Positions 1-6,541 of a stretch of DNA of 13,652 nucleotides are shown in pieces. Where the stretch lies: NCBI GenBank assembly GCA_937916565.1, contig CALFSR010000145.1, positions 1-13,652 of the forward strand, given 5' to 3'. This stretch comes from an uncultured Bacillota bacterium. GTDB lineage: Bacteria; Bacillota; Limnochordia; Limnochordales; ZCTH02-B6. How positions within the stretch are numbered: position 1 is the first letter of the stretch; each line of letters starts with the position of its first letter. The notes under the pieces were generated by a model, which was not told where the DNA came from, did not search any database, and saw only the letters and a program-made list of their open reading frames with translations. The position numbers and the translations under genes are program-made.

Positions 1-1022
1 ATAGGTTGACCAAACTGGCGGGCGTACTGGATGAACGCCTGCACGTCGCCGATCTGAAGCGCCTGCCGCGTGACCAGCACCGCGCCCACGACGCTGACGA
101 GCACGTACCCGATGTTGTTCACAAAGGTCATGAGGGGCATCATCATGCCCGAGATGAACTGGGCCCGCCATCCCGCGCCGAACAGCTCCCGGTTGACCGC
201 GTCAAACTCCTCCACCGAGCGGTGCTCCTGCCCAAACGCCTTTACGACTCCGTGGGCCGTGTACATCTCCTCCACGTGGCCGTTGAGCCGGCCCAGGGCT
301 TGCTGCTGCTGGCGGAAGTATCCTTGCGAGCGGCGGGCGATGGCTGCCGTAATGGCGCCGGAAAGCGGAAGCGTCAGCATAGTTACCAGCGCCAGCAGCG
401 GGCTGATGCTGAACATCATGACCACGATGCCCACCACCGTCACGATGGCCGTGAGGGCTTGCGCCAGCGACTGCTGCAAGGTGTTGGCGATGTTGTCAAT
501 GTCGTTGGTGACCCGGCTCAACGTGTCTCCGTGCGGGCGGCTGTCGTAGTAGCGCAGGGGCAGCCGCATAAGCTTTGAGTCCACGTCTTGCCGCAGCCGG
601 TAGACGATGCGCTGGGACACGCCGGCCATGATGTACTGCTGGCCAAAGGCGAAGGCAGCGCTGGCCAGGTAAAGCCCCGCGAGGACGGTCAGGATCTGCC
701 CGATGCGGCCAAAGTCGATCCCGGCGCCCGGCACGCCGGCCCGTTGGGCAAGGAAACCTTGGAACAAGACGGTCGTCGCTTGGCCGAGCACCCGGGGGCT
801 GACGATGGCAAACAGCGTGCTGGCGGCGGCCAGGAGCAGCACCGCGATGAGGTGGGGCATGTGCGGCCGCACATAGCCCAAAAGGCGCCGCAAGGTGCCG
901 CGGAAGTCCTTTGCCTTTTGGACCGGCATGCCCACCATGGCCGGTCCGTGGTGGCGGGGCAGACTGGACAAGTCGTCCCGGCGGCTTGCGCCGCGACCGC
1001 CCCCGTGCCCGTGGGCGCTCAT
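1..1022 (-). CDS. ABC exporter half-transporter, subunit 2 (C-terminal part beyond window)
   Basis: Membrane-domain part of an ABC exporter subunit. About 340 residues are visible, starting MSAHGHGGGRG and leaving the window at the left edge, so the nucleotide-binding domain is not seen. A soluble N-terminal segment ends in KAKDFRGTLRRLLGYVRPH, which is typical of the longer partner of heterodimeric exporters (TM288/BmrD type). Transmembrane helices follow, for example LIAVLLLAAASTLFAI and ALTAIVTVVGIVVMMF, together with the family-typical SRVTNDIDNI and VKAFGQEHRSVEEF segments. The ATG overlaps the stop of the upstream subunit as ATGA, with GGAGAGGAGG just upstream, so the two are translationally coupled. 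The substrate cannot be told; multidrug or lipid export is usual for the family. The family call is firm; the exact subgroup is inference. Confidence 0.93.
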   Translation of the reverse strand, partial: MSAHGHGGGRGASRRDDLSSLPRHHGPAMVGMPVQKAKDFRGTLRRLLGYVRPHMPHLIAVLLLAAASTLFAIVSPRVLGQATTVLFQGFLAQRAGVPGAGIDFGRIGQILTVLAGLYLASAAFAFGQQYIMAGVSQRIVYRLRQDVDSKLMRLPLRYYDSRPHGDTLSRVTNDIDNIANTLQQSLAQALTAIVTVVGIVVMMFSISPLLALVTMLTLPLSGAITAAIARRSQGYFRQQQQALGRLNGHVEEMYTAHGVVKAFGQEHRSVEEFDAVNRELFGAGWRAQFISGMMMPLMTFVNNIGYVLVSVVGAVLVTRQALQIGDVQAFIQYARQFGQP

Positions 1023-2746
1023 GCGGCCGCCTCCTCTCCGAGCTGTGAGATGACGATTTCTCGGTACACGGGGCACGTGCGCACGAGTTCCTCGTGGGTG
1101 CCGATGCCCACCGCCCGGCCCGCATCGAGCACGATGATCTGGTCCGCGTGCATGATGGTGCTGACCCGCTGCGCGACGATGATGACGGTGGCATCCTCCG
1201 TTTCGCGTTTCAACGCGGCGCGCACCGCTGCATCAGTCTTGAAGTCCAGGGCGGAGAAACAGTCGTCGAATACGTAGATCTTGGGCCGGCGCACAACCGC
1301 CCGGGCGATGGTCAGCCGCTGCCGCTGCCCGCCGGACAAGTTGGTGCCGCCCTGGTCGACCATAGTGTCAAAACCGTCCGGCATGCCCTGGATAAACTCC
1401 AACGCCTGGGCGATCTCCGCGGCGCGGATGAGCTCCTCTTCGGTGGCGTCTTCCTTGCCGTAGCGGATATTGTCCGCGATGCTGCCGCTGAACAGCACCG
1501 CCTTTTGCGGCACAAACCCGATGGCCTGGCGCAGGTCCGCCTGGGACTGCTCCCGCACGTCCACCCCGTCGATGAGCACTTGCCCTCCGGTGGCGTCGTA
1601 GAACCGGATGAGAAGGTTGACCAGCGTCGACTTGCCCGACCCGGTGCCGCCGATGATGGCCGTCGTCTTGCCCGGCTCAGCCCGGAACGAGATGTCCTGC
1701 AGGGCCGGCTGCTCGGCGCCGGGATATTGAAAGCTGACGCCCCGGAACTCCACCACGCCCCGCCGCTCGGGCAACGGTCGCGCCGCCTCTGGATCTTGAA
1801 TAACAGGCTTCATGTGCAGCACTTCGTTGATGCGGCCGGCCGATACAGCCGCGCGCGGGATGATGACGATGACCATCGACACCATGAGCAGCGAGAACAT
1901 GATGAGCATGACGTACTGGATGAACGCCATCAGGTCGCCCACCTGCAGGTGGCCCCCCTCGATCCGCCAGCCGCCAAACCACATGATGGCCACGGTCGTC
2001 ATGTTGAGCAGCACCATCATGATGGGCATCGTGGTGCCCATGAGGCGGTTGACGCGAACCGCGGTGTCGGTCAAATCCTCGTTCGCGCGCGTAAAGCGAG
2101 CGTGCTCGTAATCCGCCCGGTTGAACGCCCGCACCACCCGCACGCCCATGAGGAGCTCCCGCAGAATCCGGTTGAGACCGTCCACCTTTTCCTGCAATGC
2201 CCGGAACATGGGCATGGCCTTGCGGCCGATGAGCGTGATGACAAGGACCAAGAGCGGCACGACGGCAACGATGACCAGGGACAGCGCCCTGTCTTTGGAG
2301 ACCGCCATGATTACTCCGCCGACGGACATGAGCGGTGCGCTGATCATCATGCGCAGTATCAGATACACGACCTGCTGGACCTGACTGACGTCATTGGTAG
2401 TCCGGGTGATCAACGTAGCCGTTCCCAGCTGGGCCAGCTCCTGCATGGAAAAGCTACTGACGTGCCGGAACAGTCGCGAGCGCATGTCCCGGCCAAAGGC
2501 ATTGGCGGCCCGGGACGCGTAGTAGCTGGCCGCGATGGCAGCGGCCGCCCCGAGCGCCGCCACCACCAGCATGCGCATGCCCACCCAGAGAATGTGGGCC
2601 GTGTTGCCCGTCACGACGCCCTCATCGACGATGCTGGCCATGAGGGTCGGCAAGTAGAGTTCCGCCAAAGACTGCAGGAAGACCAGGATCACGACGAGCG
2701 CGACTTCTCGCCGGTACGGCCGCAAAAACCGCAATAGCTGGCCCAA
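1019..2746 (-). CDS. ABC exporter half-transporter, subunit 1 (degenerate ATP site type)
   Basis: Complete ATP-binding/permease subunit of a heterodimeric exporter. Counting from a GTG at 2821, the membrane domain covers about residues 35-325. The ATPase domain has an aromatic A-loop Y366, Walker A GGTGSGKST (391-399), Q-loop Q439 and signature LSGGQ (495-499). Walker B ends FDD, with Asp520 where the catalytic Glu normally sits, and the switch His is Gln551 (AQRVSTI). These changes mark the subunit that carries the degenerate ATP site residues, as in TM287 or BmrC. I chose TTG at 2746 (residue 26 of the longer form) because GGAAGGGAG lies 10 bases upstream, a good promoter lies inside the longer version, and the family normally starts just before the LLRFLRPYR segment. 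GTG at 2821 remains possible. The gene overlaps the next subunit by 4 bp. Substrate unknown. Confidence 0.95.
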   Translation of the reverse strand: MGQLLRFLRPYRREVALVVILVFLQSLAELYLPTLMASIVDEGVVTGNTAHILWVGMRMLVVAALGAAAAIAASYYASRAANAFGRDMRSRLFRHVSSFSMQELAQLGTATLITRTTNDVSQVQQVVYLILRMMISAPLMSVGGVIMAVSKDRALSLVIVAVVPLLVLVITLIGRKAMPMFRALQEKVDGLNRILRELLMGVRVVRAFNRADYEHARFTRANEDLTDTAVRVNRLMGTTMPIMMVLLNMTTVAIMWFGGWRIEGGHLQVGDLMAFIQYVMLIMFSLLMVSMVIVIIPRAAVSAGRINEVLHMKPVIQDPEAARPLPERRGVVEFRGVSFQYPGAEQPALQDISFRAEPGKTTAIIGGTGSGKSTLVNLLIRFYDATGGQVLIDGVDVREQSQADLRQAIGFVPQKAVLFSGSIADNIRYGKEDATEEELIRAAEIAQALEFIQGMPDGFDTMVDQGGTNLSGGQRQRLTIARAVVRRPKIYVFDDCFSALDFKTDAAVRAALKRETEDATVIIVAQRVSTIMHADQIIVLDAGRAVGIGTHEELVRTCPVYREIVISQLGEEAAA

Positions 2747-2786
2747 GGCCTGAAGACTCCCTTCCGTGCCGCGGTGGCTGTCCTTC

Positions 2787-2815
2787 AGTATAATCCAGCC
2801 GGCCGCGGCCTGCAA
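2787..2815 (-). promoter_or_regulatory. Sigma-70/sigma-A-type promoter for the ABC exporter genes
   Basis: On the minus strand, TTGCAG (2810-2815) and TATACT (2787-2792) are separated by exactly 17 bases. Transcription would begin near 2780, about 34 bases before the TTG start at 2746. The hexamers fall inside the coding region if the GTG at 2821 were used, which argues for the later start. No experimental support. Confidence 0.68.
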
Positions 2816-2869
2816 TGACACCGGAGCTTGCCCCTGCCCCGCGATGGCGATAAGCGGCCATGGCGGACG

Positions 2870-2907
2870 TCAGCAAATAAAAAGGGCCGGATGCGAAACA
2901 TCCGGCC
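2870..2907 (-). terminator. Rho-independent terminator, minus strand
   Basis: A perfect 9-bp stem GGCCGGATG/CATCCGGCC with loop TTTCG (2885-2907) is followed on the minus strand by CTTTTTATTT. It would end transcription coming from the response regulator or from an RNA made in 2908-3218. It lies about 55 bases upstream of the exporter promoter, so it either insulates the exporter or acts as an attenuator ahead of it. The plus strand lacks a T run, so the signal is one-directional. Confidence 0.88.
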
Positions 2908-3218
2908 TGCTGGCTGCCCGCTCGTCGTCGCCCGGACCGTGCCAGCCGCTCTCGGCTCTGGACGCTTGAAGCGCCCGCGACCGCAATCCCGCGGCAGTCG
3001 CCCACGACAGCCGCTCCCCCCCGTTTCCGAGCGGCTGGCTCTTCCCGGGCCGGTGGCCCCCACGGCGTGGCGTGTTGAAGACGCCACGCCAGCGGAGCGC
3101 CCCCATGCGGCATCAGAAGGAACCGCTCAAGCTCAGCCTACAACAGCCGCACGGCACCCGTCATGGGTGCACGCACCCCAATCTCCAAACCAGGAGCGTT
3201 CAAGAAAGCCGAGCGCGC
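2908..3218 (-). other. Gene-free, hairpin-rich region between response regulator and terminator
   Basis: About 310 bases carry no convincing gene. Visible inverted repeats: 3064-3073 with 3081-3090 (GGCGTGGCGT/ACGCCACGCC, 7-base loop); 3008-3016 with 3029-3037 (CAGCCGCTC/GAGCGGCTG, 12-base loop); 3154-3159 with 3165-3170 (GCACCC/GGGTGC on the minus strand); 2909-2914 with 2941-2946 (GCTGGC/GCCAGC), abutting the terminator. Some arms have alternative partners: a minus-strand GAGCGGTT just upstream of the 3064-3090 hairpin can pair with the arm near 3029-3036. It could be a long 3' untranslated region, a small RNA or a leader for the exporter. I do not recognise SRP RNA, tmRNA, RNase P RNA or a known riboswitch. 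An open frame 2870-3106 has no good ribosome site and is probably chance. Confidence 0.4.
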
Positions 3219-3884
3219 CTAGGCGCCCCTTGCCCGCGTTTCCCTCAGGTAGGCGAGGACGGCGGCGACGCGAGGCTGCTGGTCCCCGGCGCTGTCGATC
3301 CCGAGCTTCTGGAAGACGCGGTTAATGGCGTTCTCCACCGACTTCTGCGTAATCGCCAGCTTCTCAGCGATGGCCCGGTTGTTGTACCCTTGGGCGATCA
3401 AGTCCAAAATCTCCCGCTCCCGCTCCGTGAGCTGCCCGAGAACGCTTTCTTTCCGAGCCTCGAGGTGATCGGTGATACGCGGATCGAGCACGATGTCCCC
3501 CTGCAGGGTGCCCTTTACCGCCCGGCACAAGGTGGCCACATCCGTTACCGAGTCTTTCATCAGGTACGACCAGCCCGCCATCCGGCGCCGGCGCATCGCA
3601 TTCACAAAGGCAAACTCGAGGTAGTTGGAAAGGTGGACGATTCCGATCCCGGGCCGCAGCTCGCGTAAGCGCAGGGCTAGCTCATGGCCGTTCATGGAGC
3701 CCGGCATCTGGATATCCAGGACAGCCACGTCAAAGGCCAGCTGGTCGATGTTCGCGAGAACCTCGTCCGCCGTCGAGTAGGACGCGACGATTTGAATCTC
3801 CGGGTCCGACGACAGGGTAATAGTCAGCATCTCCCGGTACAGGGGCTCATCTTCGACCACAAGCACCTTGACCACGGGCAGCAT
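3219..3884 (-). CDS. NarL/FixJ-family response regulator
   Basis: DNA-binding response regulator of 221 residues, a normal length for the family. The receiver domain (about 4-120) has the acidic pair E11/D12, phosphoacceptor D57 in VLDIQMPG, switch residue S86 and conserved K110. A LuxR-type helix-turn-helix follows at about 152-196 (LTEREREILDLIAQGY, then ITQKSVENAI). Phosphorylation should come from the histidine kinase encoded divergently next door, since no other kinase is present in the window. The ATG at 3884 has GGCAGGGA a few bases upstream. The 5' leader contains a 12-bp inverted repeat enclosing smaller hairpins, reported separately. Regulated genes are unknown; its own intergenic region and the downstream exporter are candidates by position only. 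Confidence 0.95.
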   Translation of the reverse strand: MLPVVKVLVVEDEPLYREMLTITLSSDPEIQIVASYSTADEVLANIDQLAFDVAVLDIQMPGSMNGHELALRLRELRPGIGIVHLSNYLEFAFVNAMRRRRMAGWSYLMKDSVTDVATLCRAVKGTLQGDIVLDPRITDHLEARKESVLGQLTEREREILDLIAQGYNNRAIAEKLAITQKSVENAINRVFQKLGIDSAGDQQPRVAAVLAYLRETRARGA

Positions 3885-3911
3885 CCGAATCCCTGCCTTT
3901 CTCGACTTCTC

Positions 3912-3985
3912 ACCGGCCGCCGTCAGGCACGGGCACCCGCCGCCTGCACCGGAGCCGCCGGTTGTGCGAGGAAACGGCGGCCGGT
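3912..3985 (-). repeat. 12-bp perfect inverted repeat enclosing two hairpins (leader RNA or operator pair)
   Basis: ACCGGCCGCCGT (3912-3923) and ACGGCGGCCGGT (3974-3985) are exact reverse complements, 62 bases apart from start to start. Between them lie an imperfect CAGGC/GCCTG hairpin (3924-3928 with 3942-3946), directly abutting the outer stem, and ACCGG/CCGGT (3948-3952 with 3958-3962). As RNA of the response regulator transcript this would fold into a three-way junction ending 27 bases before the start codon. As DNA it is two inverted copies of one 12-bp site about six helical turns apart. No known riboswitch class recognised. Confidence 0.5.
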
Positions 3986-4032
3986 CTATGAAACACCAGC
4001 TATGCTAGGAAACACCGACTTTGCTATAGAAT
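3986..4032. promoter_or_regulatory. Divergent promoter/operator segment with direct repeats
   Basis: This AT-richer stretch lies between the divergent response regulator and kinase genes. GAAACACC occurs at 3990-3997 and 4009-4016 (19-base period), and CTATG at 3986 and 4000. TATAGA (4025-4030) or the overlapping TAGAAT (4027-4032) is a plausible plus-strand -10 box for the kinase. A convincing -35 box is not visible, which suggests an activated or alternative-sigma promoter. No clear minus-strand promoter could be assigned. Confidence 0.4.
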
Positions 4033-4042
4033 AACTCGACCT

Positions 4043-6034
4043 ATGCTTCGACAGTTGTTAGGTTCGTCAACTGTCCTCCTTGCCCTCGTCCTCGGGGCGG
4101 CGGTTGGCTGTGCGGCTCCGCGGGCGGTGGGCGGGGAGCTCAATCTCGAGGGCTGGAACTTCGAGCGCAACGGTCTGGTCACTCTTGACGGCGAATGGGA
4201 GTTTTACGGCAACGTGCTCCTTCCTCCCGAGGCCTTCGCCACTCCCGGCGCCGGGGGGACGCCGCAGCTGGTCCACGTGCCCGGCTCGTGGCTCGACGTG
4301 CCTGACCACACGGGCGTCCCCATGGGACGGGAAGGCTACGCCACCTACCGGCTGCGCATCCGGCTGCCGGCCCCAGGCGAACAAGAGGAGCACCCGCGGC
4401 AAGAGTTGGCCATCGCCATCCCGTATGCCAATACAGCGTACGTAATGTGGGTCGATGGGCAGCTCGTGGCGGCCAACGGCACCGTCAGTCCAAGCCCCGA
4501 ACAAGGACAACCGCAGTTCCTGCCGCAAGTGGGCCGGTTTCAACCGGTGGGCCCTGTCGCCGACGTCGTGATCCACGTCTCCAACTACCACTTCCGCGAG
4601 GGCGGCCTCCCGCGCCGCCTGGAGCTGGGCACCGCCGAACAGATGACCCTCCGCCAGGTGCGCCTGGAGGTGACGGGCGCCGCTTTCTTTGGCGCGAGCG
4701 TCATCATGGCCGTTTTCTTCGCCGGCATCTGGGCTCTGCGACGCGAACAGGTGGCCGACATGTATTTCAGCCTGTTCCTGCTGGTCGTGGCGCTGCGCAT
4801 GCTGGTAACCGGCGATCACATTCTCGCGCGAGCAACCGGCGGCATTCCTTGGGAACTGGGGCTCAAGCTAGAATACTTTACGGGCTACGCGGCGCCGGTT
4901 TTGTTCTTTTCTTATTTGGAGGCCTTGTTTCCCGATGACGTGTCGCAACGGACGGTGCGGCTGTGGAGCAGCGTCGGCATCGCCGGCATCGCAGCCACCC
5001 TGGTGCTTCCCGGACGACTCTCCTCGCTGCTCATCCCGCCCTACTTGCTGCTGACGATGGGCATGGTGGCTTACTGCATCTACATCGGCCTGCGGGCGGT
5101 CATCCGGCGGCGCCCCGACTCCGTCTTGTTCCTGGGCGGGGTGCTCGCGACGTCCCTGGCGACGTTTTTGGCCCTTCTACGCTATGCCGGGATGGTGCTC
5201 ATCGGCGAACTGGTCCCCGCGGCCATCATCGTTCTCGTACTGTCCCAGAGCCTGGTCCTCGCGGCGCGTTCGGCCCGGGCGTATCGCCAGATCGTGACCC
5301 TCGCGGCCGAGAACGCGCAAATGCTGGAGACCACGCAGTGGCAGCTGAAGAAACTGCGGGAGTACCGGCGCCTGACGACCTTGCGGGAAGAAAACTTGAG
5401 GCGACGCATCGCCGAGATGCTGCACGGCCGGACGCAGGGTCGGCTGTTCGCCGTTCTCCAGCGCATCGACCAGGCGGCACGCATCATGGAGGAGGACGTG
5501 CCCGCGGCCCGCGCCCATTTGAGCCAAGCCCGCCAGCTGCTCGATCAAGTGCGGGAGGAGGACATCCGCCGCACCAGCCGCCAGCTCCACCCGGCCGCCG
5601 TCGGTGCCGGTATGCTGGCCGCCATCGAGTCGCTCCTAGACCGCTTTGATGAGAGCCACAAAGTCCACTTCGAGGTCGACCCGGCCGTGGAAGCCCTCGA
5701 CCAGGGCGAACGGGGCGGGATCCGCTACGTGGTCAGGCTGGGCGCCTACCGCATCGTCGAGGAGGGCCTCAACAACATCTTTCACCACGCGAACGCGCAG
5801 AACATCCACGTGTCAATTGGACTCACCCGCCGCGACGGCAAGGAGTACTTGGAACTCACCCTCAAGGACGACGGCGTCGGCTTTGACCCTGAGAAACCGA
5901 CGCGGGGCCTTGGCCTGCAGACCATCGACGCCCGCGTCGGCGACTTGGGCGGCGAGTGGGAGCTCACGGGCGCCCCAGGCCAAGGCACGACGCTGCACGT
6001 ACTGATCCCCTTGATCCCTGGTACCTCTGACTAA
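4043..6034 (+). CDS. 7TMR-DISM membrane sensor histidine kinase
   Basis: Sensor kinase of 663 residues. An N-terminal signal-like stretch (1-22) ends in AVGC (20-23), a possible but imperfect lipobox. An extracellular beta-rich domain (about 30-205) resembles the 7TMR-DISM extracellular sensor, for example LDGEWEFYG and VHVPGSW near its start. Seven hydrophobic segments follow (about 213-408), then a coiled-coil linker (about 410-455). The phosphoacceptor segment has H461 in EMLHGRTQGRL, with Gly where many HisKA_3 kinases have an acidic residue. The ATPase domain has the N box (EEGLNN, N577/N578), DDGVGF (609-614), GLGL (622-625) and GQGTT (646-650). It should phosphorylate the divergent response regulator. 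The ATG lacks a ribosome binding site and lies only about 10-13 bases after the candidate -10 box, so the mRNA may be nearly leaderless. Signal unknown; the DISM domain is thought to bind carbohydrate-like ligands in other proteins. Confidence 0.92.
   Translation: MLRQLLGSSTVLLALVLGAAVGCAAPRAVGGELNLEGWNFERNGLVTLDGEWEFYGNVLLPPEAFATPGAGGTPQLVHVPGSWLDVPDHTGVPMGREGYATYRLRIRLPAPGEQEEHPRQELAIAIPYANTAYVMWVDGQLVAANGTVSPSPEQGQPQFLPQVGRFQPVGPVADVVIHVSNYHFREGGLPRRLELGTAEQMTLRQVRLEVTGAAFFGASVIMAVFFAGIWALRREQVADMYFSLFLLVVALRMLVTGDHILARATGGIPWELGLKLEYFTGYAAPVLFFSYLEALFPDDVSQRTVRLWSSVGIAGIAATLVLPGRLSSLLIPPYLLLTMGMVAYCIYIGLRAVIRRRPDSVLFLGGVLATSLATFLALLRYAGMVLIGELVPAAIIVLVLSQSLVLAARSARAYRQIVTLAAENAQMLETTQWQLKKLREYRRLTTLREENLRRRIAEMLHGRTQGRLFAVLQRIDQAARIMEEDVPAARAHLSQARQLLDQVREEDIRRTSRQLHPAAVGAGMLAAIESLLDRFDESHKVHFEVDPAVEALDQGERGGIRYVVRLGAYRIVEEGLNNIFHHANAQNIHVSIGLTRRDGKEYLELTLKDDGVGFDPEKPTRGLGLQTIDARVGDLGGEWELTGAPGQGTTLHVLIPLIPGTSD
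4050..4075. repeat. 8-bp palindrome just inside the kinase gene
   Basis: GACAGTTG (4050-4057) and CAACTGTC (4068-4075) are perfect reverse complements with a 10-base spacer, beginning 7 bases after the A of the kinase ATG. It may be an operator or an mRNA hairpin affecting translation start. It also encodes residues of the signal-like segment, so chance is possible. Confidence 0.4.
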
Positions 6035-6312
6035 CGTGACCATCCGCCCGGCGGTGACACCTCGTGCGCTGCGACGGAGCCTTTTCTGAGCTCGAGCGTC
6101 ATTCCTCCGACAAACGCAGGCACTTATGAGACACACAGACTATCCTGCCTGGGCCAACACCTACCGGCCGTCAAGGAACGACGTTGGACCAGCGAGGGTC
6201 GTGTGCCGGTGCGTGGTATGACATGGCTCATTTGGGACAGTCCCGGGAGATGTTAAAGGGTGGCAGAAACGACCGATGGGGACTGCTGATGCAGTCCCCA
6301 TCGTAGCTTCCG
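6035..6312. other. Gene-free region after the kinase, with an insertion-sequence-end-like segment
   Basis: No credible open frame or kinase terminator is seen here. Near 6220-6270 the sequence includes TTTGGGACAGTCCC (GGGAC/GTCCC palindrome, 6234-6244) followed by GGGAGATGTTAAAGG. This style recalls the ends of some insertion sequences, but no transposase or target duplication is present. The segment runs into the 13-bp hairpin at 6274-6303, which repeats the GGGAC/GTCCC theme. The rest (6035-6220) shows nothing recognisable. Confidence 0.35.
6274..6303 (-). terminator. Perfect 13-bp hairpin downstream of tRNA-Ala, probable terminator
   Basis: CGATGGGGACTGC (6274-6286) and GCAGTCCCCATCG (6291-6303) form a perfect 13-bp stem with a 4-base loop. 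On the minus strand it begins 10 bases after the encoded CCA end of the tRNA and is followed by GTCGTTTCT, a weak T-rich tail. The position suggests tRNA transcript termination. The poor T tract leaves open that it is a leftover mobile-element hairpin. Confidence 0.55.
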
Positions 6313-6388
<76 letters not shown>

Positions 6389-6402
6389 ACGTCGCAAAGC
6401 TT

Positions 6403-6431
6403 ATTATAGACCACGATCCAAAGCTCGTCAA
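6403..6431 (-). promoter_or_regulatory. Near-consensus sigma-70/sigma-A promoter of tRNA-Ala
   Basis: Minus-strand TTGACG (6426-6431) and TATAAT (6403-6408) are separated by 17 bases. The predicted start is near 6396, giving a leader of about 8 bases before the tRNA 5' end at 6388. This is the strongest promoter in the window and shows the tRNA need not depend on the rsfS operon. Confidence 0.9.
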
Positions 6432-6541
6432 GGGCCGCCCCGGCATCCCCGCGACGTTTCCTCGCCAGGCAGGTCGGGCCGCCGTGCGACGGGCGACGGG
6501 CGACAGGGCACCGGGGCCGCGGGGCGCGGGCCACCGGCTTC

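Noticed and set aside
496..1194. Minus-strand open frame of 232 codons near the left edge
   Set aside because: Out of frame with the real subunit 2, which runs open to the window edge in another frame; Arg/Pro/Ser-rich shadow.
588..1277. Plus-strand open frame across the subunit junction
   Set aside because: Antisense to both exporter subunits; composition is that of a shadow frame.
1094..2737. Long plus-strand open frame (547 codons) opposite the exporter gene
   Set aside because: It is the antisense shadow of a clear ABC exporter in GC-rich DNA: low-complexity His/Asp/Arg composition, no domain and no ribosome site.
2870..3106. 78-codon minus-strand frame reading through the terminator, considered as a leader peptide
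   Set aside because: No ribosome site, and it ends in the terminator T tract only by chance of frame; too weak to call as a gene.
2908..3218. Considered 6S RNA, SRP RNA, tmRNA and RNase P RNA
   Set aside because: The conserved motifs of SRP RNA, tmRNA and RNase P RNA are absent, and the 5' and 3' ends do not form the long closing helix expected of 6S RNA.
6486..6506. Short tandem repeat, GCGACGG twice plus a near copy
   Set aside because: Only three units in GC-rich spacer sequence; not a CRISPR array or a meaningful repeat.
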